Assembly: GCF_013337285.1 (NCBI RefSeq)
Contig: NZ_SUPW01000006.1
Coordinates: 124,001-188,000, forward strand
Direction: 5' to 3'
Source of the DNA: Agrobacterium tumefaciens
GTDB taxonomy: Bacteria; Pseudomonadota; Alphaproteobacteria; Rhizobiales; Rhizobiaceae
Length of the DNA stretch: 64,000 nt
The notes beneath the pieces were generated by a model. It saw only the letters and a program-made list of their open reading frames with translations, had not been told where the DNA came from and made no database searches. The stretch's first letter is position 1, and every line of letters starts with the position of its first letter. The translations under genes and the position numbers were made by a program. Shown piece after piece: positions 26,912-35,520 of the stretch.

Positions 26912-27505
26912 ATGCGCAAACCCCGCAGTGAAATGATTGCCGAGACACGGGCAAAGCTGCTGTCCGCCGGTCGCAAGGCATTTGGCAGCATCGGTTATGC
27001 TGAAGCGTCGATGGACGACTTCACCGCCGAGGCGGGGCTGACCCGTGGCGCGCTCTATCACCATTTCGGTGATAAAAAGGGCTTGCTGCTGGCGGTTGTC
27101 GCTGAGATCGACGCGGAGATGACGAAAAGGCTCTGCGAGATTTCGTCGAAAGCCGCGACCCGGTGGGACGGTTTCATCGATGAGAATGTCGGTTATGTCC
27201 GCATGGCTCTTGAGCCGGAAATACAGCGGATCATGTTTCGCGATGGACCGGCCGTGCTCGGTGATCCCTCCCGCTGGCCAAATGCCAATGGCTGTATCTC
27301 CGCCGTTGCGCGAAGCCTTGATGTGCTGAAGCAGGAAGGGACGATCACCGATATTGACCCGGAGGCGTGTGCCCGTTTCATCAACGCGGCAAGCAGCAGC
27401 GCCGCCCAGTGGATCGCCAATTCCGACGATCCTGAGACGACTTCCAAACGGGCGGTTGAGAGCTTCCGCACGTTGCTTGAGGGATTGCGCATTCACAAAG
27501 GCTGA
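26912..27505 (+). CDS. TetR-family transcriptional repressor
   Basis: A 197-residue regulator. ATG at 26912 (MRKPRSEMIAETRAKLL) follows GGAGAAAA; an upstream in-frame start would lie inside the third operator copy and is less likely. The N-terminal helix-turn-helix is clear (SMDDFTAEAGLTRGALYHHFGDKKGLL, about 33-59). The C-terminal ligand domain is generic. It is divergent from the MFS gene and very probably its repressor. Confidence 0.92.
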   Translation: MRKPRSEMIAETRAKLLSAGRKAFGSIGYAEASMDDFTAEAGLTRGALYHHFGDKKGLLLAVVAEIDAEMTKRLCEISSKAATRWDGFIDENVGYVRMALEPEIQRIMFRDGPAVLGDPSRWPNANGCISAVARSLDVLKQEGTITDIDPEACARFINAASSSAAQWIANSDDPETTSKRAVESFRTLLEGLRIHKG

Positions 27506-27613
27506 TGCGCGTCCGTTCAGGCGTGCACCTCTGGACTGAAGGGAGGGCGGCGTCTTGAGCGCCCACCTCACAGCTTCCCCGTCGGCGCAAGCTTTCACGA
27601 CACGGCAATCAAC

Positions 27614-27631
27614 AAGTCATCCAACTGTCAT
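27614..27631 (+). promoter_or_regulatory. Candidate Pho box (PhoB site) upstream of alkaline phosphatase
   Basis: AAGTCAT at 27614-27620 and CTGTCAT at 27625-27631 are two 7-bp direct half-sites separated by CCAA. This is the 7-4-7 layout of PhoB sites; the second half-site is an exact match to the consensus and the first matches at 5 of 7. It lies 50 bp upstream of the phosphatase start codon. Confidence 0.65.
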
Positions 27632-27681
27632 ATGGCGGGTCTAGGAGAGGCTGTGGTTTTCACATGTCTCGTGAGGGGAAT

Positions 27682-29436
27682 ATGCGCAAAATTGTTGCTG
27701 CTTTGGTCGCTACGACCTTTCTTGCCGGCGCCGCTCAGGCTGCCGAGGTCTATCCGCTTGATCGTGCTACGATCCTGACCGGTTCGCCGTTTGATTTCAA
27801 AGCGGAATTCGACGCCGTCGTAAAGCCGGAAGACGTCAAGATCACCGTCAACGGCCAGGATTACAAGGCTGTTCTCGGCAAGGACGTCGAGTTCGTTGCC
27901 GAAGAGAAGAACAAGGACAAGGTTCTTGGTTCAGCCGTCATCCTGCGCGGCATCACGCTCGCCAATGCCGGTGACTACAAGGTTGAAGTTTCGGCCGGTT
28001 CCGAAACCAAGAACGTGACCTGGACGGTTTATGGCACGCCTGCCCAGGCGAAGGCCAAGAATGTGATCTTCCTGATCGCCGACGGTCTGTCGGTCGCACA
28101 TCGCACCGCCGCCCGTATCATGTCCAAGGGCATGACCGAGGGTAAGGCCAATGGCCGTCTCAACATGGATGACGTGCCGCCGGTTGCCTTCATCGGCACC
28201 TCCGCCACCGACGCTGTCGCCACCGACAGCGCCAACACCATGTCGGCCTACATGACCGGCCACAAGACCGCCGTGAACGCCATCGGCGTTTATGCCGACC
28301 GCACTCCGGCCTCGCTCGACGATCCGAAGGTCGAAACGCTGGCTGAAGCCCTGCGCCGCCAGACCAAGAAGTCGATCGGCATCATCTCCACCGCCGAAGT
28401 TCAGGATGCGACACCGGCTGCCGTTGTTGCCCATACCCGCAAGCGTGGCGACAAGGCCGACATCAACGGCATGCTGTTCGACGTGAAGCCGGATGTGCTT
28501 CTCGGCGGCGGTTCCGCTTATTTCCTGCCGCAGGCGACCGCCGGCTCCAAGCGCAAGGACGACAAGGACTATATCGCCCTGTTCAAGGAAGCCGGTTACA
28601 CGCTGGCGACCAGCAAGGCTGAACTCGCAACGGCTGCCGGCACCAATACCGGCAAGATCCTCGGCCTGTTCCACACCGGCAACATGGATACCACGCTTGA
28701 CCGCGAGTTCCTGAAAAAGGGCACCACGGGCAAGTTCCCGGACCAACCGGGTCTGGTTGAAATGACCAAGGTTGCGCTCGACAGCCTGTCGAAGAACCCG
28801 GAAGGCTTCTTCCTGATGGTCGAAGCGGCGAACGTCGACAAGATGTCTCATCCGCTCGACTGGGATCGCGCTGTCGTCGATACGATCGAATTCGACAAGG
28901 CTATCGGCGTCGCCCGCGAATTTGCGGCGAAGAACTCCGATACGCTGATCATCGTCACCGGCGACCATACCCACGGCGTTTCCATCATCGGTACTGTCGA
29001 TGACGACAAGCCCGGTACGGACATGCGTGAAAAGGTCGGCACCTATGCCGAAGCCGGTTTCCCGAACTACGAAGACAAGGACGGCGACGGCTATCCGGAT
29101 AAGGTCGATGTTTCGCGTCGTCTGTTCCTGAACGCCAATAACGGTCCGGATCATTACGAAACCTTCCGTCCGAAGCTCGATGGCCCGTTTGCGCCGGCTA
29201 TCCAGAACGAAAAGAAGGAATACATCGCCAACGAGCAGTACAAGGATGTTCCCGGTGCCGTGCTGGTCACCGGCATCATTCCGAAGAGCTCCGACAGCGG
29301 CGTACACGCGGTTGATGACGTCGTGCTGCAGGCCGAAGGACCCGGTGCCGAAGGCTTCCGCGGTTACATGGAACAGAGCGATGTCTACAAGGGTCTCGCC
29401 GAAGCTTTCGCTCTCGGCGCCAAGCAGACCAACTAA
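27682..29436 (+). CDS. Periplasmic alkaline phosphatase
   Basis: A 584-residue secreted metalloenzyme that should hydrolyse phosphate monoesters. ATG at 27682 (MRKIVAALVATTFLAGAAQA) is chosen since GAGGGGAAT precedes it; an upstream ATG at 27664 lacks a ribosome site. Cleavage is likely after AQA. An N-terminal beta domain (about 20-125) precedes the catalytic core. The core starts with NVIFLIADGLS (first metal Asp), then ATDSANTMSAYMTGHK with the phosphorylated Ser, later EAANVDKMSHPLDW and VTGDHTHG with metal-binding Asp and His. An acidic DKDGDGYPDKVD segment near 470 looks like a calcium loop. A Pho box upstream suggests induction by phosphate starvation. Confidence 0.93.
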   Translation: MRKIVAALVATTFLAGAAQAAEVYPLDRATILTGSPFDFKAEFDAVVKPEDVKITVNGQDYKAVLGKDVEFVAEEKNKDKVLGSAVILRGITLANAGDYKVEVSAGSETKNVTWTVYGTPAQAKAKNVIFLIADGLSVAHRTAARIMSKGMTEGKANGRLNMDDVPPVAFIGTSATDAVATDSANTMSAYMTGHKTAVNAIGVYADRTPASLDDPKVETLAEALRRQTKKSIGIISTAEVQDATPAAVVAHTRKRGDKADINGMLFDVKPDVLLGGGSAYFLPQATAGSKRKDDKDYIALFKEAGYTLATSKAELATAAGTNTGKILGLFHTGNMDTTLDREFLKKGTTGKFPDQPGLVEMTKVALDSLSKNPEGFFLMVEAANVDKMSHPLDWDRAVVDTIEFDKAIGVAREFAAKNSDTLIIVTGDHTHGVSIIGTVDDDKPGTDMREKVGTYAEAGFPNYEDKDGDGYPDKVDVSRRLFLNANNGPDHYETFRPKLDGPFAPAIQNEKKEYIANEQYKDVPGAVLVTGIIPKSSDSGVHAVDDVVLQAEGPGAEGFRGYMEQSDVYKGLAEAFALGAKQTN

Positions 29437-29447
29437 TATCTGAACGG

Positions 29448-29480
29448 GGCAAGGGCGTGCCACCATGGCGTGCCCTTGCC
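29448..29480 (+). terminator. Terminator-like hairpin after the alkaline phosphatase gene
   Basis: A 9-bp stem GGCAAGGGC / GCCCTTGCC continues through a small internal loop into GCCA / TGGC around a 3-base loop. It starts 12 bp after the stop codon. It lacks a long T-run, so it may be a strong pause or partial terminator separating the phosphatase from the following three-gene unit. Confidence 0.7.
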
Positions 29481-29550
29481 GTCATTGACGGTCCTGCATT
29501 GCCGGCCAAGACGGCTGACGATGAAAGACCTTTCAGGAAGGAAAATGGTC

Positions 29551-30015
29551 ATGAGCAAGCCAGATCCGGCGCGGTTCAATCGCCGCCAGACCCTTGGTCT
29601 CATTGCTGGGCTGCCGCTGCTGGCCGCCGGCACGTGTGCGCAGGCGAAAAGCGACATCACCTTCGATGAGCTCTATGGCAAGGTCAGCGTTCTCGGGCTG
29701 GAATTTTCCGAAAAGGTCAAGCAACTGAACGGCAAGGAGGTCGCCATGCGCGGCTTCATGGCGCCGCCGCTGAAGGCCGAGGCGCATTTTTTCGTGCTCA
29801 CCGAAATACCCATGTCGATCTGCCCTTTTTGCTCCACGGATTCAGATTGGCCGGACAATATTGTCGTCGTCTATCTCGGCGAAAAGCAGACTTTCACCCA
29901 GCCCAGCCAGACGATCGAAGTGCGCGGCACACTGGAAACGGGTTCGTGGACCGATCCGGATACCGGCTTCGTCAGCCTGCTGCGCATTCGCCAGGCAGAA
30001 TACGCGACGGTTTGA
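29551..30015 (+). CDS. Tat-exported DUF3299-like protein
   Basis: A 154-residue protein. The ATG at 29551 (MSKPDPARFNRRQTLGLIAGLP) lies 9 bases after AGGAAGG; an ATG two codons upstream is too close. The N-terminus is a twin-arginine signal (NRRQTLGL followed by a hydrophobic core ending at AGTCAQA). The mature part has KEVAMRGFMAPPLKAEAHFFVLTE followed by a C-x-x-C pair (CPFC), the layout I associate with DUF3299. The CxxC may bind metal or be redox active. It is 3 bp from the ABC ATPase gene and should act with that transporter on the periplasmic side. Function unproven. Confidence 0.78.
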   Translation: MSKPDPARFNRRQTLGLIAGLPLLAAGTCAQAKSDITFDELYGKVSVLGLEFSEKVKQLNGKEVAMRGFMAPPLKAEAHFFVLTEIPMSICPFCSTDSDWPDNIVVVYLGEKQTFTQPSQTIEVRGTLETGSWTDPDTGFVSLLRIRQAEYATV

Positions 30016-30018
30016 GAC

Positions 30019-30708
30019 ATGCTGCCTCTGAAGATAGAAAATCTTGCCGTGTCCTTTCCCGGACTGGTTGCCCCGGTTCTCGTTATCGACCATCTGGAAA
30101 TCACTGCCGGAAGCCACGTGGCGCTGACGGGTGGTTCCGGCTCGGGCAAGAGCACCCTCATCAACATCATCGCCGGCCTTGAGCGTGTTAAGACCGGCCG
30201 CGTTGTTTGGGGGGGCGAGAACATCGCGGAGCTGTCAGAGGGCCGTCGCGATCATTGGCGGGCTGCCAATATCGGCCTCGTCATGCAGGAATTTCATCTT
30301 TTTCCCGGCCTGTCTGCGCTGGATAACATCCTGTTGCCCGCCCGCCTGTCGCGTGTGGCAAATGCAGAGCTTATAAAGCGTGCGGAATCCCTGTTTGCGA
30401 CCGTCGGCCTCAAGCGCCCCGGGCAGCATGTCGAGACCATGTCGCGGGGTGAAATGCAGCGTGTTGCCATCGCCCGGGCGCTGCTGCGCAGCCCCGGCGT
30501 CATCATTGCCGACGAACCGACCGCCAGCCTCGATCTCGAAAGCGGCGAGGCTGTCGGCGACCTGCTGCTTGCCGTTGCCGCCAGCACCGGCAGCACGCTG
30601 ATTGTCGCCAGCCACGATCTGCATCTGATCGGTCGCCTTGACCGGCGTCTGACCCTCAGTGGCGGCCGTGTTGTTGCCGATACTGACGCGAAGGAGATCG
30701 CAGCATGA
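30019..30708 (+). CDS. LolD/MacB-type ABC ATPase
   Basis: A 229-residue ATPase of the LolD/FtsE class. Walker A GGSGSGKST at about 36-44, Q-loop VMQEFHLFPG at about 89, signature variant SRGEMQRVAIARALL (usually SGGE/SGGQ) at about 143, Walker B VIIADEPTASLD. It is 3 bp after the Tat-exported protein gene and overlaps the permease gene by 4 bp, so the three genes form one translational unit. The class drives extrusion or mechanotransmission in the periplasm rather than classic import. Confidence 0.92.
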   Translation: MLPLKIENLAVSFPGLVAPVLVIDHLEITAGSHVALTGGSGSGKSTLINIIAGLERVKTGRVVWGGENIAELSEGRRDHWRAANIGLVMQEFHLFPGLSALDNILLPARLSRVANAELIKRAESLFATVGLKRPGQHVETMSRGEMQRVAIARALLRSPGVIIADEPTASLDLESGEAVGDLLLAVAASTGSTLIVASHDLHLIGRLDRRLTLSGGRVVADTDAKEIAA

Positions 30709-32138
30709 TCGGCTTCATCCTGGCCGACCTGCGTCGCCTGTGGCTGGGCGGGGCCGTCGTGGTTCTGCTGGTGGCGCTGGCCACCGCGCTCGGCGTGGCC
30801 GTCACCTTGCAGGAAAGGTCTTTGCGTCTCGGCAGCGCCCGCGCCGCCGATAAATTCGACCTCGTTGTCGGTGCTGCCGGCAGCGAAACACAGTTGATCC
30901 TCTCATCCATCTTCCTGCAGGCGGCGCCATTGCCGCTCGTGGATGGTGCCGTCCTCACCAGACTTGCCGCCGATCCGCGCGTTGCCTGGGCTGCCCCCGT
31001 CGGTTTTGGAGATTCTTTCGCCGGCTATCCCATTGTCGGTACGACGACGAGCCTCGTCAGTAATACGACACCCGGTTTTGCCGAGGGCAGGATGTTTGCG
31101 CTGGAAGGCGAAGCCCTTCTTGGTGCTGCCGTCAACCTGTCCGTCGGGGCAGAGATCAAGCCGATGCATGGTTCCGCCGAAACCGGTGGCCGCACCCATA
31201 CAGAGATCGCCTACAAGGCCGTCGGCAAGCTGCGGCCGACCGGCACACCCTGGGATCGTGCCATTCTCGTGCCGATTCAGGCCGTATGGCACGTTCATGG
31301 TCTTGGCCAGGAACATGGCCATAATCACAACGAGGGCCAGAGGGAGGACCATGGGGAAGGTCACGCGGTTGCGCATGATGACGGGCATCAGGAGCACAGC
31401 CATGAAGAGGGGGCACATCATGAGGATGGCGACACGCATGTCGGAGGTGAGGACGGCCACGCCGATGCCGTTATTCAGATCGGCATGCCGCGGGAGCCCA
31501 AAGCTGCTCTTACGCCGGACGCCTCTTCGGGGCATGCCGAGTCCGATCATCATGGCAGCATCGATCCCGACGCGCCGATTGTAGAGACCTTTGGTGAGAA
31601 CATGCCCGGCCTGCCGGCCATTCTCGTCAAACCGAAGACGATTGCCGATGCCTATCGGCTAAGACAGGAATATCGCAGCGGCAATACGCTTGGCGTTTTT
31701 CCGGGCGAGGTGCTGACCGGTCTTTATGCCACGCTTGGTGATGCCAAGATGGTTCTGGGTGCGGTCGCGGCCGGCTCGCAGGGATTGGTGGCGGCAGCAT
31801 TGATGCTGGTAACGGTGATCCATGTCGGGCAACGGCGCAGGCAGATCGGCGCATTGCGGGCATTCGGCGCGCCCCGCGGCTCGGTATTCGCCATCGTCTG
31901 GCTGGAGCTTTTCTTTCTGGTGGCGCTTGGTGTCAGTATCGGTTTTCTGCTCGGATTAGGCGCTGCTCATATCGGCGCGCAGCTGTTTACCGCGAAAAGT
32001 GGTGTGATCCTGCCGGTCGGCTTCACCCGCGAAGATTTGCGTCTTGCGCTTTTCCTGCTGGGCTTTGCCGCCGTTCTGGCGGCCATACCCGCGCTGCTTG
32101 CCTATCGCCAGTCTCCCGCAGCCGCGCTCCGCGCCTGA
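30705..32138 (+). CDS. FtsX-like ABC permease with histidine-rich periplasmic loop
   Basis: A 477-residue inner-membrane protein of the MacB/FtsX/LolC type. One N-terminal membrane helix (about 12-35) is followed by a large periplasmic domain (about 40-340), then three helices (about 350-460), the standard topology. Residues 196-283 carry about 18 histidines mixed with Asp/Glu (for example EHGHNHNEG, HSHEEGAHHEDGDTH), a typical low-affinity zinc-buffering segment. Together with the Tat-exported CxxC protein this suggests handling of a transition metal, probably zinc. It resembles in composition the Zrg-type systems described in Vibrio. Substrate and direction are inference. Confidence 0.87.
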   Translation: MIGFILADLRRLWLGGAVVVLLVALATALGVAVTLQERSLRLGSARAADKFDLVVGAAGSETQLILSSIFLQAAPLPLVDGAVLTRLAADPRVAWAAPVGFGDSFAGYPIVGTTTSLVSNTTPGFAEGRMFALEGEALLGAAVNLSVGAEIKPMHGSAETGGRTHTEIAYKAVGKLRPTGTPWDRAILVPIQAVWHVHGLGQEHGHNHNEGQREDHGEGHAVAHDDGHQEHSHEEGAHHEDGDTHVGGEDGHADAVIQIGMPREPKAALTPDASSGHAESDHHGSIDPDAPIVETFGENMPGLPAILVKPKTIADAYRLRQEYRSGNTLGVFPGEVLTGLYATLGDAKMVLGAVAAGSQGLVAAALMLVTVIHVGQRRRQIGALRAFGAPRGSVFAIVWLELFFLVALGVSIGFLLGLGAAHIGAQLFTAKSGVILPVGFTREDLRLALFLLGFAAVLAAIPALLAYRQSPAAALRA

Positions 32139-32411
32139 GAACACCCATAGGTGTATCATAGGGCTACGTTTTGGGGTCTATTGACGCGTGCCAGCCCGGA
32201 TGATTGGCACGGTCGTGTCCCCTTGTTTTGATCGCCATTCCGGTAGATCGGGTTGTATCGGCGTGTAATCCGGCTTTGCACATGCCCACCGGCCCGGGCA
32301 GCGAAGAACGCATATAAAATATAGTTTTTTTACTGTGGTCGTTTTTTGTGGCAGGCTCTCCCCGACACCTGCGAAATCGTCAGGAAACTGCGTAATATTG
32401 GGGGGGGCGCG

Positions 32412-32870
32412 ATGGCTGAAAAGAAACCGGAAAAAGCTGCCAAGATCGCGGAGGCCAAGCCGTCCTTTGACGCGCCGAAGCTTCTTTCAGGCGGCAATCC
32501 ACAGATTGCCAAGGGGTATGGCGATGCACCGGTGCAGGCCTATATTGCCGCCATGCCGGGCTGGAAAAGCCCGGTTGGAGCGCGGATCGACGCGCTGATT
32601 GAAAACCTGGTGCCAGGCGTGCGCAAGGCCGTGAAGTGGAACTCGCCCCTCTACGGCATGGAGGATGGCGTCTGGTTCCTCGGCCTTCACTGTTTCGCCA
32701 GATATATCAAAGTCAGCTTCTTCAACGGGGCATCCCTTCAGCCGCTGCCGACCGGCACGTCGAAGCAGCCGAAGGTTCGTTACCTCGATATTCACGAGGG
32801 CGTTTTCGATGAGGCGCAGTTTGCTGAGTGGGTGAAACAGGCGAGCCAATTGCCGGGTGAGAAACTCTAG
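32412..32870 (+). CDS. DUF1801-family protein
   Basis: A 152-residue cytoplasmic protein. ATG at 32412 (MAEKKPEKAAKIAEAKPSF) lies after a G-rich stretch serving as ribosome site. After a Lys/Ala-rich tail comes the DUF1801 core: a helical part (VGARIDALIENLVPGVRKAVKWNSPLYGM) and a beta part (WFLGLHCFARYIKVSFFNGASL). Members are small single-domain proteins of unknown role. No operon partner: 270 bp from the upstream gene, 250 bp from the next. Those gaps show only a short 5-bp hairpin near 32146 and nothing else clear. Confidence 0.82.
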   Translation: MAEKKPEKAAKIAEAKPSFDAPKLLSGGNPQIAKGYGDAPVQAYIAAMPGWKSPVGARIDALIENLVPGVRKAVKWNSPLYGMEDGVWFLGLHCFARYIKVSFFNGASLQPLPTGTSKQPKVRYLDIHEGVFDEAQFAEWVKQASQLPGEKL

Positions 32871-33124
32871 GGAGGGGCGGTTCGTCAGGCCTTGCAGGGA
32901 AGGCAACTCCCCGGCATGGGCAGACGAATCACGTCCTGTTTTCCTCTCTGGAAAAGCCATGACGCCCGGCCGGTGATGAGAAATCGCGGGCGCCTCGATA
33001 CAGTTTTTCCGTCGTGAAGAAAAACCGGACGATCCGGCGGATTTCTGTTTACTTTTGCCGAAGTTGCACGCCATCACGCTGATTGAACTCGCTGCCAGGC
33101 GTATCGCAAACCACGGAGGATGAG

Positions 33125-34162
33125 ATGAAGGCACTGGTGCTGGAAGAAAAAGGCAAGCTCTCGCTCAGGGATTTTGACATTTCGGGTGAACTCGGACCGA
33201 AGGATGTGCGCATCCGCACCCATACGGTCGGTATCTGCGGCTCGGATGTCCATTATTATACTCACGGCAAGATCGGCCATTTCATCGTCAATGCTCCCAT
33301 GGTGCTCGGCCATGAGGCGTCGGGAACGGTCATCGAAACCGGTGCCGAGGTGACGCATCTGAAGGCCGGTGACCGTGTCTGCATGGAGCCGGGCATTCCC
33401 GACCCGACGTCGCGCGCATCCAAGCTCGGCATCTATAACGTCGATCCCGCCGTCCGCTTCTGGGCGACACCGCCGATCCATGGGTGCCTGACACCTGAGG
33501 TCATCCACCCCGCCGCTTTCACCTACAAGTTGCCGGACAATGTGTCCTTTGCCGAAGGAGCCATGGTTGAACCCTTCGCCATCGGCATGCAGGCGGCGCT
33601 AAGAGCGCGCATCCAGCCGGGCGATGTCGCCGTCGTCACCGGTGCCGGCCCGATCGGCATGATGGTGGCCCTGGCAGCACTTGCCGGCGGTTGCGCCAAG
33701 GTCATCGTTGCCGATCTCGCCCAGCCGAAGCTTGATATCATCGCTGCTTATGACGGTATCGAGACCGTCAACATCCGCGAGCGTAATCTTGCCGAAGCCG
33801 TGGCCGCCGCGACGGATGGCTGGGGCTGCGACATCGTCTTTGAATGCTCGGGCGCTGCACCCGCCGTGCTCGGCATGGCGAAACTGGCGCGGCCCGGCGG
33901 TGCGATCGTGCTTGTCGGCATGCCGGTCGATCCGGTGCCGGTCGATATTGTTGGCCTGCAGGCCAAGGAGCTTCGGGTGGAGACGGTTTTCCGTTACGCC
34001 AATGTTTATGACCGGGCAGTTGCCCTCATTGCATCCGGCAAGGTCGATCTGAAGCCGCTGATTTCCGCAACCATTCCCTTCGAAGACAGCATCGCCGGTT
34101 TTGATCGTGCGGTGGAAGCACGGGATACGGATGTGAAGCTGCAAATTCTGATGCCGCAATAA
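33125..34162 (+). CDS. Zinc-dependent polyol dehydrogenase, xylitol (D-xylulose-forming) type
   Basis: A 345-residue medium-chain dehydrogenase. ATG at 33125 ([17 protein letters not shown]) follows CGGAGGATGAG. Catalytic zinc ligands are Cys38 (GICGSD), His63 and Glu64 (GHEASG). The Rossmann motif [11 protein letters not shown] lies near 176-186. The lobe that holds four structural-zinc cysteines in many alcohol dehydrogenases has none here ([18 protein letters not shown]), as in sorbitol/xylitol dehydrogenases. It should oxidise a pentitol or hexitol with NAD. It lies upstream of the AraC gene and the ribitol-type operon, so a role in pentitol use is likely; exact polyol unknown. Confidence 0.87.
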   Translation: MKALVLEEKGKLSLRDFDISGELGPKDVRIRTHTVGICGSDVHYYTHGKIGHFIVNAPMVLGHEASGTVIETGAEVTHLKAGDRVCMEPGIPDPTSRASKLGIYNVDPAVRFWATPPIHGCLTPEVIHPAAFTYKLPDNVSFAEGAMVEPFAIGMQAALRARIQPGDVAVVTGAGPIGMMVALAALAGGCAKVIVADLAQPKLDIIAAYDGIETVNIRERNLAEAVAAATDGWGCDIVFECSGAAPAVLGMAKLARPGGAIVLVGMPVDPVPVDIVGLQAKELRVETVFRYANVYDRAVALIASGKVDLKPLISATIPFEDSIAGFDRAVEARDTDVKLQILMPQ

Positions 34163-34538
34163 ACCGATCAGGCCAATTGCCCGCTGATGACTGAGCGGCA
34201 GATGCCTTACGGAAAAGTATAAGCGCGAACTGCCGGTGATCGGTCGTACGCGCTCCAAAAATTCATCAAATCTCTCCCCGTCATGCATATTATATCGGCG
34301 TATCACGCAAAATTGCGCGAAAAAATCAGCGCAACTGCCAGCTTAATTGTCAGCGTCTGCACACAACTATTCAATTTCCGACAAAAAAGAGTCAAAAAAG
34401 TATCGGTAATTTCCCCGGTATGATGTGGAAGTAAATGCGCGGCAGGCCATATGCTCCCCGTTAACGCCTGGGACGAGCCATAAGAGGAATGGCCTTGCTC
34501 CGCAAATGCGGCGGACGTGACTGATGGGAGGAATATTG
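34163..34538. other. Intergenic region upstream of the AraC gene
   Basis: About 376 bases, lower in GC near the AraC gene, with A/T tracts around 34370-34410 that may hold the araC-type promoter. Small open frames in it have no ribosome site or recognisable product. I saw no strong palindrome and no terminator with a T-run after the dehydrogenase. Confidence 0.4.
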
Positions 34539-35423
34539 ATGCAGCCCGATCTGGAACTGGTACACATCCGCAAGGGCGAATCTTTCGCTGCCTGGCGGCA
34601 TGGCTATCCTTTCCGCACCGTGCGCTGGCATTACCATCCCGAATATGAAATCCACCTGGTCGTCGCCACCTCTGGCACGTTCTATATCGGTGATTTCGTC
34701 GGTCGCTTCAGCCCCGGTCAGCTCATCATGACCGGTCCCAATCTCCCCCAGAACTGGATCAGCGAGATCGAGCCGGACGAAATCGTGCCGACACGCTCTC
34801 TCGTGATCCAGTTTCCGGAGAGCTTTATCGAAGACGCCTGCACCTCCATGTCCGAGATGGATGTGGTGCGTGCGCTGCTGGATCGCAGCCGCCGCGGCAT
34901 TCTGTTCGATGACGAGACGAGCGACCGGGTTCGCCCGCTGGTGCTTCGGCTGATCGAAGCGCAGGGGCTGACACGTCTGGCGCTTTTCTGGGAAATTCTT
35001 GATCTGCTGGTCAACGCGCCGTCTTCAGAAGTGCTGGCGAGCCTGAGCTACGAGCTTGATCTGACCGGCATCGGCGATAGCGGCATCAACCGCGCTCTGT
35101 CGCATCTGCGCCAGCATCTGACTGAACAGGTCGAGGAAATCGATCTGGCCGACATGGTGGGCCAGAGCCCGAGTGCCTTTTCCCGTGCCTTCAAGCGCCA
35201 TACCGGCACGACGCTGGTGCGGTATCGCAATCAGTTACGCATCGATCTCGCCTGCCAGATGCTGCTGGCCGATCAGGATGTGAAGGTGGCGGAGGTCTGC
35301 TACGATGTGGGCTTTTCCAACCTTTCGAATTTCAACCGGCATTTCCTGAAATTGAAGGGAATGTCGCCGTCGAGGTTCCGAACCATATTTGCAGCCCAGA
35401 AGGCAGCGGTCATGGCGGATTAA
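34539..35423 (+). CDS. AraC-family regulator
   Basis: A 294-residue regulator. ATG at 34539 (MQPDLELVHIRKGESFAAWRHG) is six bases after GGGAGGA. A cupin sensor domain (about 15-130; WHYHPEYEIHLVVATSGTFYIGDFVG with the cupin H-x-H-x-E pattern) precedes the double helix-turn-helix AraC domain (about 190-290). The latter contains VEEIDLADMVGQSPSAFSRAFKRHTG and KVAEVCYDVGFSNLSNFNRHFLKLKGMSPSRFR. It lies 97 bp upstream of the sugar-binding-protein gene on the same strand. It is the probable activator of the ribitol-type operon. Confidence 0.92.
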   Translation: MQPDLELVHIRKGESFAAWRHGYPFRTVRWHYHPEYEIHLVVATSGTFYIGDFVGRFSPGQLIMTGPNLPQNWISEIEPDEIVPTRSLVIQFPESFIEDACTSMSEMDVVRALLDRSRRGILFDDETSDRVRPLVLRLIEAQGLTRLALFWEILDLLVNAPSSEVLASLSYELDLTGIGDSGINRALSHLRQHLTEQVEEIDLADMVGQSPSAFSRAFKRHTGTTLVRYRNQLRIDLACQMLLADQDVKVAEVCYDVGFSNLSNFNRHFLKLKGMSPSRFRTIFAAQKAAVMAD

Positions 35424-35520
35424 ACCAGCGACACATCGCCGATTTTTACCAATTCGGGCAGAGGGCTGTCCGGAAACGGGCACTTGTTGCCCCAACTTTC
35501 CAAACGGGAGGAATAGTAAG

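Noticed and set aside
27931-29466. 511-residue open frame antisense to the alkaline phosphatase gene
   Set aside because: It is a GC-codon shadow of a strongly supported gene, has no ribosome site and no recognisable domain.
32146-32160. Terminator after the FtsX-like permease gene
   Set aside because: Only a 5-bp stem (ACACC/GGTGT) with no T-run; too weak to call.
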